Source: an uncultured Blautia sp. (GTDB lineage Bacteria; Bacillota; Clostridia; Lachnospirales; Lachnospiraceae). Taken from it: a stretch of DNA of 64,000 nucleotides. Shown in pieces: positions 8,906 through 17,409 of the stretch. The stretch covers positions 1 to 64,000 of the forward strand of contig CATXEA010000014.1 of NCBI GenBank assembly GCA_958367245.1, given 5' to 3'. Positions within the stretch are counted from its first letter, which is position 1. Each line of letters begins with the position of its first letter. The notes beneath the pieces were generated by a model. The model worked only from the letters and a program-made list of their open reading frames with translations, searched no databases and was not told the origin of the DNA. The position numbers were made by a program, and so were the translations under genes.

Positions 8906-9505
8906 ATGGGAAAATTGGAAGAGAATAAAAAAGTAAAAAAGGATGCTTTGTTTAATACTGCCTTTGAACTTTTCACAACGAAGGGAATCGCCAAAACTAC
9001 GATTTCCGATATTGTGGAAAAGGCTGGTGTCGCCAAAGGAACTTTTTATCTTTATTTTAAGGACAAGTTTGATATTCGCAATAAGCTGGTTGCCCACAAG
9101 ACAGGGGAACTTTTTTTCCATGCTCACGAAGCTCTGGAAAAAGCGGCTCTTTCCAGTTTTGAGGAACAGATTCACTTTATTATTGATTTTATTCTCACAG
9201 AGCTGGATCAGAATCATACGTTGCTGCTTTTTATTTCCAAGAATCTGTCCTGGGGCGTATTTAAAGGGTCATTTGAAATCGAGATGCCGGACGAAGGATA
9301 TCACTTTTATCAGTCATACCTGAAGCTGCTGGAAAAAACCGGAAAGCATTATAAAAACCCGGAGCTGCTGCTGTTTACAATCATTGAATTGGTGGGCAGC
9401 TCCTGCTACAGTTGTATCCTCTATCAGCAGCCTGTAGGGCTGTCCGAATACCGCCCTTATCTTCACCGGAGTATTGATAAAATCATGGAGGCATTTGGTT
9501 CGTAA
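8906..9505 (+). CDS. TetR/AcrR-family transcriptional repressor
   Basis: Regulator of 199 residues. The N-terminal helix-turn-helix (about 14-58: DALFNTAFELF, then TTISDIVEKAGVAKGTFYLYFKDK) is textbook TetR; the C-terminal ligand and dimer domain is not recognisable by sequence. ATG 8906 follows AGAGGAGG. It is divergent from the MMPL operon with three identical-type palindromes between, so it is inferred to repress that operon and itself until a ligand, perhaps the exporter's substrate, binds. Confidence 0.93.
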   Translation: MGKLEENKKVKKDALFNTAFELFTTKGIAKTTISDIVEKAGVAKGTFYLYFKDKFDIRNKLVAHKTGELFFHAHEALEKAALSSFEEQIHFIIDFILTELDQNHTLLLFISKNLSWGVFKGSFEIEMPDEGYHFYQSYLKLLEKTGKHYKNPELLLFTIIELVGSSCYSCILYQQPVGLSEYRPYLHRSIDKIMEAFGS

Positions 9506-9531
9506 AGATTTTCTAAAATAAATTTTTCCAT

Positions 9532-9582
9532 AAAAACAGCAGCCGCAAAACCTGATAGGAACTGCGACTGCTGTTTTTTTTA
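9532..9582. terminator. Bidirectional intrinsic terminator
   Basis: AAAACAGCAG...CTGCTGTTTTTTTT stem with a T-run on the plus strand and a shorter one on the minus strand. It separates the convergent tetR gene and the importer ATPase gene. Confidence 0.75.
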
Positions 9583-10314
9583 TATTTTCTTTAAAATTTC
9601 TCTTTTATACTGCAGAAATTCGTCTGTCAGATTGAAGTCCTGTCTCCGCGGCTTCGGCTCGCGAATGATAATCTCATCCGTGATACTGCCTGTTTTTCCG
9701 CTCAGAAGATAAATTCTGTCAGACAGAAGAATCGCCTCGTCAATATCGTGAGTAATAAAAATCGTTGACAGATGAATCTGCTCCATAATATTCAGATACC
9801 AGGTATGAAGACTGCTCTTCGTAATCGTATCCAATGCAGAAAACGGCTCATCCAGCAAAGCTACATCTCTGGAAAACATATAGGTACGCATAAGCGCAGC
9901 TCTCTGACGCATTCCGCCAGAAAGCTGGCGGGGATATTTCTTCTGCGTCCCTTCCAGCCCAAACTCCTTAAAATACGGCGCTGCCTTTTCCCTTGCCGCC
10001 TTTTTCTTTTCTCCCTTTATCAAAAGGGGCAACGCTACGTTATCCTCTATCGTCCTGTAAGGAAGGAGGAGATCTTTCTGCAGCATATAGCTAATGCGCC
10101 CCGGCTTTCCTGTGATATCCTCTCCGTCGAGAAGCACCTGTCCGCTGTCCGGCAGGATCAGACCGGAAATCACATTAAAAAGCGTAGTTTTTCCGCCGCC
10201 GCTGACACCCAGAAGACAGACAAGCTCTCCCTCGTGAAGTTCTATATTCACATCACGCAGAACCGGTTTGCCGTCAAAGGATTTATTCACATGTTTTACT
10301 TCTAAATGCGACAT
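9580..10314 (-). CDS. thiZ: ABC transporter ATPase for thiamine pyrimidine precursor (ThiZ-like)
   Basis: ATPase of the nitrate/sulfonate/HMP-precursor class, 244 residues. It shows Walker A GVSGGGKTT (about 36-44), a Q-loop at YMLQKDLLLPYRT, signature LSGGMRQRAALMR, Walker B VALLDEPFSALD and switch histidine ITHDID. Last gene of the TPP-riboswitch operon; a 15-bp gap separates it from the binding-protein gene. The thiamine assignment rests on the riboswitch and the ThiY-like partner, since the ATPase alone would not distinguish substrates. Confidence 0.85.
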   Translation of the reverse strand: MSHLEVKHVNKSFDGKPVLRDVNIELHEGELVCLLGVSGGGKTTLFNVISGLILPDSGQVLLDGEDITGKPGRISYMLQKDLLLPYRTIEDNVALPLLIKGEKKKAAREKAAPYFKEFGLEGTQKKYPRQLSGGMRQRAALMRTYMFSRDVALLDEPFSALDTITKSSLHTWYLNIMEQIHLSTIFITHDIDEAILLSDRIYLLSGKTGSITDEIIIREPKPRRQDFNLTDEFLQYKREILKKI

Positions 10315-10329
10315 AAATCTGCCTCTTTC

Positions 10330-11325
10330 CTATTCCGGAAGATATTCGTTAGAGAAACCTGCATTTTCCGGAATCTCTGTTTCTACAAGCTGATTTTCAT
10401 TAAGCCACTGATAGAAGCCGTTCCATCTTTCAGGATCGATATATCCCCACTGTTCTACCTCTGCCTTATACTTGTCTGCAAGATACTCCTGACTTGCCTG
10501 CACAAGAGAAGGATCAAGTTCAGGCGCTGCTTCACAGAGAATTTCGGCTGCTTCCTGAGGTTTTTCAATGGCAAATTCATATCCGTCGCGCAGAGCCGTC
10601 AGAAATTTCTTTGCTGTTTCCGGTTCTTTTTCAAGGAATTCGTTATTTGCTATTACTACAGGTGTATAATAATCAAATACAGGATTAATATCTGAGAATG
10701 CAAAATAATCTGTCTCAAGACCTTCCTGCTCCATCTTTACGCCTGCCCATGCATAGAAAATCCAGATAGCGTCCACCGCTTTACTCTGAAGCGCAGAAAC
10801 TTCATCTGTCACTGTGCTGGGCAAAAGCTCTACCTTGCTGTAATCGCCGCCGTCACCTTCTACCACATTTTGAATCATAGCAAGCTCGATCGGACCGTTC
10901 CATGTTGCATATTTTTTGCCTTCCATACCTTTCGGCGTATCCATCCCCTCTCCTTTACGGGAGACAACACCGGAAGTATTATGCTGAATCAGAGCTGCGA
11001 CCGCTGTTGTGGGAATTGCATGATCCCCTGCCACACCGGGCGCCATACTGTCCTGAAAAGAAATACCAAACTGTGCTTTTCCGGAAGCTACCAGCGTGTC
11101 CGCGCCGTCTTCCGGCGGCTGTACAATTTCCACTTCAAGACCCTGTTCTTCAAAAAATCCCTGCTTCTGCGCTGCGTAAAGCCCTGTATGATTTGTGTTC
11201 GGCGTCCAATCAAGAACAAATGTGATTTTTTCTTTTTCTTCTTCGGCAAAAACATTTACCGGACTCATTGCGGAGACACACAGTACCGCTGCAAGCCCTG
11301 CTGCCGCTAATTTTTTAACTTTCAT
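10330..11325 (-). CDS. thiY: Periplasmic-type binding protein for pyrimidine precursor (ThiY-like, NMT1/THI5 fold)
   Basis: Solute-binding protein of 331 residues with a signal peptide (MKVKKLAAAGLAAVLC..., probable cleavage after VFA at residue 27). No good lipobox is seen, unusual for a Gram-positive binding protein. The mature N-terminus (ITFVLDWTPNTNHTGLYAAQKQGFF) is characteristic of the NMT1/THI5 family, which binds HMP or formylaminopyrimidine salvage products. Its start overlaps the permease stop by 11 bp. TPP control supports ThiY rather than a nitrate or sulfonate protein. Confidence 0.88.
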   Translation of the reverse strand: MKVKKLAAAGLAAVLCVSAMSPVNVFAEEEKEKITFVLDWTPNTNHTGLYAAQKQGFFEEQGLEVEIVQPPEDGADTLVASGKAQFGISFQDSMAPGVAGDHAIPTTAVAALIQHNTSGVVSRKGEGMDTPKGMEGKKYATWNGPIELAMIQNVVEGDGGDYSKVELLPSTVTDEVSALQSKAVDAIWIFYAWAGVKMEQEGLETDYFAFSDINPVFDYYTPVVIANNEFLEKEPETAKKFLTALRDGYEFAIEKPQEAAEILCEAAPELDPSLVQASQEYLADKYKAEVEQWGYIDPERWNGFYQWLNENQLVETEIPENAGFSNEYLPE

Positions 11326-12100
11326 GCTTTTTATCCTCCCATGGCATACATTTTTTCTGCAAAAAATCTACCAGTTTCATAAGAATCAGACTGATAAAAG
11401 ATATCAGAAAGATTACTGCAAACATTTTATCAAAAGCAAATGCCTGTTTTACCCTCGTCATATATACTCCAAGTCCTGAAAATCCGCCCAGCCATTCGGA
11501 AATCACCGCTCCCACCACAGAATACGCGGCGGAAATGCGAAGACTCGCAAAAAAATGGCTCATAGCTCCCGGAAGCTTGATATAACGGAAAATCTGAAAT
11601 TTCGTAGCTCCCATAGAACGCAGAAGATTCATGGTATCTTTATCTGCGGAACGGAATCCGTCGAGAAGTCCCACCGTAATGGGAAAAAAGGTAACAATTA
11701 CAATCAATATGACCTTCGGCATCATTTCGTATCCAAACCACAGTACAAGAAGCGGCGCAATAGCTACTGTCGGAATCGTCTGGGTCAGCACCACCAAAGG
11801 GTAAACTGCTCTGTACAGAATTTCAAATCTGTCCATCAGTACAGCCATAATAAAACCAAAAGCAACGCCGCACCCAAGTCCCAGAAATGCTTCTGCCAGC
11901 GTCACGCCCAAATGCTCCATCAGAAGAGGAAATTCCCTGATGAAAGCCTGCACTACCTGCACAGGCGACGGCAGCATATACGAAGGCACAACTTCAAACG
12001 CTGAAGCAGTCTGCCATACTGCCAGAAGTATCACAATAGCTGCAATGGTACTAATCTTCGAGGTGATGCTTTGTAACTTTCCTTTCAATGGTAAGAACAT
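11315..12100 (-). CDS. thiX: ABC transporter permease for pyrimidine precursor (ThiX-like)
   Basis: BPD-type permease of 261 residues with about six membrane segments. It carries the EAA loop for ATPase contact (LLRSMGATKFQIFRYIKLPGA) near residues 165-185. The start is uncertain: ATG 12100 sits directly on AAGGAG (too close), while in-frame TTG 12088 has a 12-bp spacing. Either overlaps the upstream gene by roughly 40-50 bp, implying translational coupling. Confidence 0.85.
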   Translation of the reverse strand: MFLPLKGKLQSITSKISTIAAIVILLAVWQTASAFEVVPSYMLPSPVQVVQAFIREFPLLMEHLGVTLAEAFLGLGCGVAFGFIMAVLMDRFEILYRAVYPLVVLTQTIPTVAIAPLLVLWFGYEMMPKVILIVIVTFFPITVGLLDGFRSADKDTMNLLRSMGATKFQIFRYIKLPGAMSHFFASLRISAAYSVVGAVISEWLGGFSGLGVYMTRVKQAFAFDKMFAVIFLISFISLILMKLVDFLQKKCMPWEDKKHES

Positions 12101-12353
12101 CTCCTTCCGGCTTGTAAGTAACCTTGATATATGCGGCTACAGACGGCGCGCCTGCGCGGATCGCGATGTGCTGGCATTCTTTTACAATATCCATCAGTTC
12201 ATCGTAATCTCCTTCAATCGCAGTCTCAAAAGGACCTACATAGCAGTTTAATCCCGTGCTTTTAATATAGGCAATTACCTCATCTACCACACGGATCAGT
12301 TCCTCATCGTCTTTTGTTTCAGGAAGTACCTGAATTGCTACACTTGCGTTCAT
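12051..12353 (-). CDS. Thiamine-binding-family small protein (MTH1187/YkoF-like, DUF77)
   Basis: Protein of 100 residues of the MTH1187/YkoF ferredoxin-like fold (MNASVAIQVLP, GLNCYVGPFETAIEGDYDELMDIV, VAAYIKVTYK). YkoF homologues bind thiamine or HMP, and the gene is first in the riboswitch-controlled importer operon, so a carrier or sensor role for the imported compound is plausible but unproven. The start is ATG 12353 after GGAGG; an in-frame extension upstream to 12509 runs through repeat sequence and is not coding. Confidence 0.85.
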   Translation of the reverse strand: MNASVAIQVLPETKDDEELIRVVDEVIAYIKSTGLNCYVGPFETAIEGDYDELMDIVKECQHIAIRAGAPSVAAYIKVTYKPEGDVLTIERKVTKHHLED

Positions 12354-12380
12354 TCTTTTTCCTCCATTTGTTTTAATTAA

Positions 12381-12559
12381 GAACAAAGCGGATAAGTTCG
12401 CTTCGAACTCCCTCAATCCTTGAGGGACTTGTTCCGCTTTGCGCGCCAGATGCAGACTGCCATGGGCAGTCATATTCCGCATGCATCTGGTCGCATCCTC
12501 GCGGAGCATTTTTTGTTTATCAGGAAAGTTAGTACAGAACGTATTACTTTCCTGATAAA
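12381..12559 (-). repeat. Structured repeat element in thiamine leader, copy 1
   Basis: About 180 bp lying between the riboswitch terminator and the first importer gene. Read on the minus strand it contains a long hairpin (12559-12516, stem of 14 bp), then an inverted repeat CCAGATGCA/TGCATCTGG enclosing GACTGCC/GGCAGTC, then AAAGCGGA/TCCGCTTT enclosing CCCTCAA/TTGAGGG. Copy 2 at 20346-20535 is in the equivalent position of the thiS operon. About 90 bp are identical between the copies. No coding capacity is convincing. Confidence 0.85.
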
Positions 12560-12560
12560 T

Positions 12561-12586
12561 AAAAAACCTGTAGGAAACCTACAGGA
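12561..12586 (-). terminator. Riboswitch expression-platform terminator (importer operon)
   Basis: CCTGTAGG-TTT-CCTACAGG followed by six T on the minus strand, directly after the TPP aptamer. Expected to form when TPP is bound, ending transcription. Confidence 0.85.
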
Positions 12587-12621
12587 ATAAATTCTCGGCG
12601 TATGATAACCGAAGCCTGATA

Positions 12622-12711
12622 TGTTCCCTCCGCTGGCATTATCCAGTTCAGGTTAAAGGGTCAGATACGAATCGGTATCAATCTCAGCCTGCGTTCGCAA
12701 GCCCCCCTGTT
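12622..12711 (-). promoter_or_regulatory. TPP riboswitch controlling the importer operon
   Basis: The minus strand carries the conserved aptamer elements in order: GGGGGGC...GC, GGCTGAGA, ACCCTTTAACCTGA, TGGATAATGCCAGCG, then GGAGGGAA. A terminator follows at 12586-12561. Binding of thiamine pyrophosphate should shut off the DUF77-thiXYZ operon. P3 is somewhat longer than in the two thiS-operon copies. Confidence 0.96.
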
Positions 12712-12726
12712 TTATATTATAGAAAT

Positions 12727-12754
12727 ATTTTAACATGTTGTTTTGGAAAGTCAA
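12727..12754 (-). promoter_or_regulatory. Promoter of the TPP-controlled importer operon
   Basis: TTGACT (12754-12749), 16-bp spacer, TAAAAT (12732-12727) on the minus strand; start expected about 10 bp before the aptamer. Confidence 0.7.
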
Positions 12755-12872
12755 GAACAAATACTGTGCATTATGGCATAAAATGTTTGTATCCTGTTTT
12801 CCGAATCGCTGTTTCGGAGTATAATAAGACTAAACAATAATTTCGATATTTCAGTAAGAAAGGAACCAAAAG

Positions 12873-14012
12873 ATGAAAGCAGTAATCGCAATGGATTCTT
12901 TTAAGGGAAGTTTAACTTCCATAGAAGCCGGAAAAGCAGCCGCAAAAGGCATTTATAAGGTTTATCCTGACGCAGAGATTCTTGTAAAACCCCTTGCAGA
13001 CGGAGGCGAAGGAACTGTCGATGCTCTCGTAAACGGTATGGATGGAACCTTTGAAACTGTCAGGGTTACAGGCCCTCTCGGTCAGCCTGTAGACGCCGTA
13101 TACGGAATTCTCAAAGAAAACCGGACAGCCGTCATGGAAATGGCGCAGGCAGCAGGGATTACCCTTGTAAAACAGGAAAAACGCAATCCTCTTCACACCA
13201 CAACCTATGGCGTGGGAGAAATGATACGGGACGCAATTCAGAAAGGATGCCGCCGTTTTCTTATGGGAATCGGAGGCAGCGCCACCAACGACGGCGGAAT
13301 CGGAATGCTTCAGGCTCTTGGCTATGATTTTTTGAATGAAAAGGGAAATCCCGTTGCTCCGGGCGCAGCGGGATTAAAAGAACTTTCTCTTATTTCCGAC
13401 ACTCATGTTATTCCGGAATTAAAAGAATGTGAATTTCACATTGCCTGTGATGTAACGAATCCGCTTTGCGGAGAGACTGGCTGCAGCGCTGTCTTCGGAC
13501 CACAGAAAGGAGCCGCCCCTGAAATGGTCAGAGACATGGATCTGTGGATGAAACAATATGCCGCTCTTGCCAGAAAGCTGTCTCCGAAAGCGGATGCCTC
13601 TATTCCCGGAACCGGAGCTGCCGGAGGGCTTGGATTTGCATTTCTTGGATTTACAAATGCAGTTCTCGAATCCGGAATTCATATCATCCTGAAAGCTGCC
13701 CATATGGAAGAAGCCATAAAAGATGCGGATTTTGTGATTACCGGAGAAGGTCGTCTTGACAGTCAGACAGCTATGGGAAAAGCGCCGGCAGGCGTTGCTT
13801 CCCTTGCAAAAAAATATCACAAACCTGTTCTTGCTTTTTCCGGTTCTGCTGCAAAGGATGCCGTCCTTTGCAACAAAAACGGTATTGATGCATTTTTCCC
13901 GATAATAAGAGGAGTCTGCTCCCTTGAGGAAGCTATGAATCCGGAAAACGCCCGACAAAATATGACTGACACCGCAGAGCAGGTTTTTCTTCTGATAAAA
14001 GCTTTAAGATAG
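12873..14012 (+). CDS. glxK: Glycerate kinase (GlxK/GarK class)
   Basis: Phosphorylates D-glycerate with ATP to a phosphoglycerate, feeding glycolysis. The 379 residues match the usual bacterial class: N-terminus MKAVIAMDSFKGSLTS, then PLADGGEGTVDAL, GIGGSATNDGGIGML (about 131-145), ACDVTNPLCGETGC and ITGEGRLDSQT. Start ATG 12873 follows AAAGGAA. A monocistronic gene divergent from the importer; TATAAT at 12820-12825 is a candidate -10, with the palindrome CCGAA-N7-TTCGG (12801-12817) upstream of it as a possible operator. Convergent with thiC, 11 bp apart and without a terminator. Confidence 0.94.
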   Translation: MKAVIAMDSFKGSLTSIEAGKAAAKGIYKVYPDAEILVKPLADGGEGTVDALVNGMDGTFETVRVTGPLGQPVDAVYGILKENRTAVMEMAQAAGITLVKQEKRNPLHTTTYGVGEMIRDAIQKGCRRFLMGIGGSATNDGGIGMLQALGYDFLNEKGNPVAPGAAGLKELSLISDTHVIPELKECEFHIACDVTNPLCGETGCSAVFGPQKGAAPEMVRDMDLWMKQYAALARKLSPKADASIPGTGAAGGLGFAFLGFTNAVLESGIHIILKAAHMEEAIKDADFVITGEGRLDSQTAMGKAPAGVASLAKKYHKPVLAFSGSAAKDAVLCNKNGIDAFFPIIRGVCSLEEAMNPENARQNMTDTAEQVFLLIKALR

Positions 14013-14023
14013 CCTCTGATTTA

Positions 14024-15334
14024 TCACAAAATATCAATATGTTCCCCGTTCAGGGCTTTATTCATGCTGCGGACCGCACAGAATTTTCCGCACATGGAAC
14101 AGGAATCGTCATGCTCCGGAGAGCGGTCGTCGCGGATTGCCTTCGCAGTCTCCGGATCAAGCGCACATGCCCACTGACCTTCCCAGTCAAGAGCCCTGCG
14201 GGCATCTCCCATTTTATCGTCAATTTCTCTCGCACCGCGGATACCTTTCGCAATATCCGCTGCATGAGCTGCAATTTTGCTTGCAATAATCCCCTGTTTT
14301 ACATCCTCAAGATTTGGCAGCGCCAGATGCTCTGCAGGCGTTACGTAGCACAGGAATGCAGCGCCGTTCATAGCTGCTATTGCGCCTCCGATTGCTCCTG
14401 TAATATGGTCATATCCAGGCGCAATATCCGTAACAAGAGGTCCCAGTACATAAAAAGGCGCTCCCATACAAATGGTCTGCTGTACCTTCATATTGGCTGC
14501 AATCTGGTCCATTGGCACATGTCCCGGACCTTCTACCATTACCTGTACATCTTTCTCCCACGCTCTCTTTGTCAGTTCTCCCAGACGTACCAGTTCCTCA
14601 ATCTGACATACGTCTGTGGCATCTGCCAGACATCCCGGACGACAGGCGTCACCAAGAGAAATCGTAACATCGTACTCTCTGCAGATATCAAGAATTTCAT
14701 CGTAATATTCGTAAAACGGGTTCTCCTCCCCTGTCATACACATCCACGCAAATACAAGCGAACCTCCTCGGGAAACAATATTCATTTTTCTCTTATGCTT
14801 CCTGATCTGCTCAATAGTCTTGCGGGTAATGCCGCAGTGGAGGGTCACAAAATCTACTCCGTCCTCTGCATGGAGGCGGATTACATCAATAAAGTCCTTT
14901 GCACTCAGAGTATCCAGATCTCTCTGATAATGAATCACACTGTCGTACACCGGTACCGTACCAATCATTGCAGGGCACTCCTGTGTAAGTTTCCTGCGGA
15001 ACGGCTGCGTGTTTCCGTGGCTTGATAAATCCATAATTGCTTCCGCCCCCATATCTACTGCAGAAAGCACTTTTTTCATCTCCACATCATAATCCTTGCA
15101 GTCGCGGGAAACGCCCAGATTTACGTTGATTTTTGTACGCAATGCAGAGCCGACTCCCTCCGGATTGATACAGGTATGTCTTATATTAACCGGAATTACT
15201 ACCTTGCCTTCTGCCACCAGCGGAAGCAATTCATCCGCAGACATATGCTCTTTTTTCGCTACAATTTCCAATTCCTTTGTCACAATCCCTTTACGGGCAG
15301 CCTCCATCTGTGTTGCATATCCTCTGTTTGTCAT
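14024..15334 (-). CDS. thiC: Phosphomethylpyrimidine synthase ThiC
   Basis: Radical-SAM enzyme converting aminoimidazole ribotide to HMP-phosphate. The 436 residues include the C-terminal iron-sulfur motif CSMCGKFC (CxxCx4C-type, about residues 418-425), MDLSSHGN, VPVYDSVIHY and MVEGPGHVPMDQI. It is of the shorter form lacking the N-terminal extension of proteobacterial ThiC. Start ATG follows AGGAG. It is the last gene of the thiS-thiC operon, 27 bp after thiD. Confidence 0.97.
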   Translation of the reverse strand: MTNRGYATQMEAARKGIVTKELEIVAKKEHMSADELLPLVAEGKVVIPVNIRHTCINPEGVGSALRTKINVNLGVSRDCKDYDVEMKKVLSAVDMGAEAIMDLSSHGNTQPFRRKLTQECPAMIGTVPVYDSVIHYQRDLDTLSAKDFIDVIRLHAEDGVDFVTLHCGITRKTIEQIRKHKRKMNIVSRGGSLVFAWMCMTGEENPFYEYYDEILDICREYDVTISLGDACRPGCLADATDVCQIEELVRLGELTKRAWEKDVQVMVEGPGHVPMDQIAANMKVQQTICMGAPFYVLGPLVTDIAPGYDHITGAIGGAIAAMNGAAFLCYVTPAEHLALPNLEDVKQGIIASKIAAHAADIAKGIRGAREIDDKMGDARRALDWEGQWACALDPETAKAIRDDRSPEHDDSCSMCGKFCAVRSMNKALNGEHIDIL

Positions 15335-15361
15335 AATCTTTTTCTCCTGTTGATTTTTATT

Positions 15362-16174
15362 TTATTCAGCAAAATCGCTTTTTATATCAAACCCGTGATT
15401 CATTGGTCCGCTTCCTCTTCCCAGATCGAGCATTGCCTCTAACGCTCCTGAAATATATTCCTTTGCTCTGCGCACAGACTCCTCTATTCCATAACCTTTC
15501 GCCAGATTGGAAGCAATCGCGCTGGAAAGAGTACATCCTGTTCCATGTGTGTTCGAATTGTCAATACGTCTTCCCTGAAACCATTTTTTTCGCCCTCTGA
15601 CATACAGCAGATCATTGGCATCACTGATTCTATGCCCTCCTTTAATCAACACTGCACATCCGTAATCGTCACAGATTTTTTCAGCCGCTGTCTCCATATC
15701 TTTCTCATTTTTAATATTCATTTTCCCAAGTATCTCTGCCTCCGGAATATTCGGTGTCACCAAAAGAGCCAATGGAAGAAGACTTGTTTTCAGGGTACAG
15801 ATTGCTTCCTGTTTTAAAAGTCCGGAGCCGGAAGTCGCAACCATCACAGGGTCAACAACAATGTTCGATGCATGATAAAATTTCAGTCTCTCTGCGATTA
15901 CTTCTATGAGGCTGGAGCATGATACCATTCCGATTTTTACAGCATCCGGACGGATATCTGTAAAAATCATATCTATCTGCTCCCTCAAAAACTCCGGCGT
16001 AACCTCATAAATTCCCGTTACTCCTGTTGTATTCTGCGCAGTCAGCGCGGTAACAGCGCTCATCCCGTAAACCCCATTTACTGTCATTGTCTTCAGGTCA
16101 GCCTGAATTCCCGCTCCTCCGCTGCAGTCGCTTCCTGCTATAGAAAGAACGGTTTTCATAGTTGTTTTATCCAT
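15362..16174 (-). CDS. thiD: Hydroxymethylpyrimidine/phosphomethylpyrimidine kinase ThiD
   Basis: Ribokinase-fold kinase carrying out both phosphorylations of HMP. The 270 residues begin with the family signature VLSIAGSDCSGGAGIQADLKT; VTALTAQNTTGV, VVDPVMVATSGSGLL and the anion-hole NTHGTGCTLSSAIA near residues 207-220 follow. The ATG at 16174 overlaps the thiE stop by 8 bp; an alternative ATG at 16159 would give the same domain start. Full length. Confidence 0.97.
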   Translation of the reverse strand: MDKTTMKTVLSIAGSDCSGGAGIQADLKTMTVNGVYGMSAVTALTAQNTTGVTGIYEVTPEFLREQIDMIFTDIRPDAVKIGMVSCSSLIEVIAERLKFYHASNIVVDPVMVATSGSGLLKQEAICTLKTSLLPLALLVTPNIPEAEILGKMNIKNEKDMETAAEKICDDYGCAVLIKGGHRISDANDLLYVRGRKKWFQGRRIDNSNTHGTGCTLSSAIASNLAKGYGIEESVRRAKEYISGALEAMLDLGRGSGPMNHGFDIKSDFAE

Positions 16175-16814
16175 TGTCGTATACCGCCTCTCTCGCTTTT
16201 TCTTTTAATTCAACTGCCGCTTCTTTTATATTTTCTGCTCCGAAAATTGCAGATACAACGGCGATTCCATCCATTCCTGCGCCTTTAATTCCGGAAATAT
16301 TTTCACCGGTAATTCCTCCAATCGCAACTGCCGGAATCTTTACACTGGAACAGATTTTCTGCAATTCTTCTCTGGTAATTCGAATCGCTGTTTTTTTTGT
16401 TGAAGAGGGAAACACTGCGCCTACTCCAAGGTAATCTGCTCCGCTTTTTTCTGCTTCCTTTGCCTGTTCTACAGTCTTGGCAGTTGCTCCTATAATAAAA
16501 TTCTTCCCTGTCAGTTTCCTTATTTCTGCAACCGGAGTATCTGTAATCCCCACATGAACTCCGTCCGCGCCGCTCTTGAGCGCCACCTGTACGTTATCAT
16601 TGATAATAAGGGGAACATTGTATTTATGGCACAGGTTTCGTATCTCCACAGCTTCTCTGATAAAGTCTTCTTCTTTCAGGTTCTTTTCCCGAAGCTGCAG
16701 AATGGTAATTCCCCCCTTTAACGCCTCTTCTACCTGCTCATACAATGTCTGTTTTTCTTCCCATGCACGGTCTGTAATCCCATAAAGAAGCAGCATTTCT
16801 TTTTCAAATTTCAT
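16167..16814 (-). CDS. thiE: Thiamine-phosphate synthase ThiE
   Basis: Joins HMP-PP and thiazole phosphate to give thiamine phosphate. TIM-barrel protein of 215 residues with QLREKN (about 41-46), IINDN, DGVHVGITD, YLGVGAVFPSSTKK, AIGGI and VVSAIFGAEN, all expected in an active synthase. It overlaps the upstream tenI by 11 bp and thiD by 8 bp, so the cluster is tightly coupled. Distinguished from the neighbouring TenI by the intact STKK phosphate loop. Confidence 0.96.
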   Translation of the reverse strand: MKFEKEMLLLYGITDRAWEEKQTLYEQVEEALKGGITILQLREKNLKEEDFIREAVEIRNLCHKYNVPLIINDNVQVALKSGADGVHVGITDTPVAEIRKLTGKNFIIGATAKTVEQAKEAEKSGADYLGVGAVFPSSTKKTAIRITREELQKICSSVKIPAVAIGGITGENISGIKGAGMDGIAVVSAIFGAENIKEAAVELKEKAREAVYDNG

Positions 16815-17409
16815 CTTTTTTCTCCATTGATTTCAGTAATTTTGAAACATCCGGACAATTCATCAGACTGCTCATCAGGCAGACTCCCGCCGCTTTGTCT
16901 CCTCGTATTTCTCTCACATTTTCAGGGGAAATTCCTCCAATTGCATAAACAGGAATATCCACTGATTCACACACATTTTTGAGAAATTCATGCCCTCTTC
17001 CGGGCAGTCCCTTCTTACAGTCCGTTTCAAAAATATGTCCTGCTATTATGTAGGTACACCCCAATTCCTGCGCTTCCACAGCCTCTTCCACACTGTGACA
17101 GGAGGTTCCTATTTCTTTAAATTCTGTTTTTTCTGACCTGCTCAATGCACGAAGCTGTTTCATAGGAAGATGAATATTGGGACATCCCAATTCTCTTGCA
17201 GCACCTGTAAAACTGTGGAGAATACAGTTCACTCCTTCTTTTTTGCAGATATCCATAACTTCAGATGCAAGCTTTACATAAGCTTCAGGCTGCATATCTT
17301 TCTCTCTGAGAATAATCCCTCTCGGATGAGCTTTTGCTATTTTTTTTATCCGCTCTGAGAAAGGCTCTATACAAAGTTTTCGATTCGTCACACAAATTAT
17401 ATCAGACAT
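16804..17409 (-). CDS. tenI: Thiazole tautomerase TenI
   Basis: ThiE paralogue of about 201 residues. It carries the loop AGHIFETDCKKGLPGRG, nearly identical to the Bacillus TenI loop that holds the catalytic histidine, whereas true ThiE has STKK there. TenI aromatises the thiazole tautomer made by ThiG. ATG 17409 (MSDIICVTN) is preferred because it fits the family N-terminus; an in-frame ATG at 17421 exists and neither has a clear ribosome site. Both overlap the thiH stop, suggesting coupling. Confidence 0.9.
   Translation of the reverse strand: MSDIICVTNRKLCIEPFSERIKKIAKAHPRGIILREKDMQPEAYVKLASEVMDICKKEGVNCILHSFTGAARELGCPNIHLPMKQLRALSRSEKTEFKEIGTSCHSVEEAVEAQELGCTYIIAGHIFETDCKKGLPGRGHEFLKNVCESVDIPVYAIGGISPENVREIRGDKAAGVCLMSSLMNCPDVSKLLKSMEKKDEI

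Noticed and set aside
12354..12509. Frame fused upstream of the DUF77 gene through the repeat
   Set aside because: It translates inverted-repeat DNA; a similar frame in copy 2 reads differently, and GGAGG-ATG at 12353 fits the family N-terminus.
12381..12510. Repeat as a CRISPR array or ERIC/REP element
   Set aside because: No regular repeat-spacer units; only two full copies, both in TPP leaders, and too long and complex for a REP sequence.
14039..15025. 328-codon plus-strand open frame
   Set aside because: Antisense shadow of thiC.
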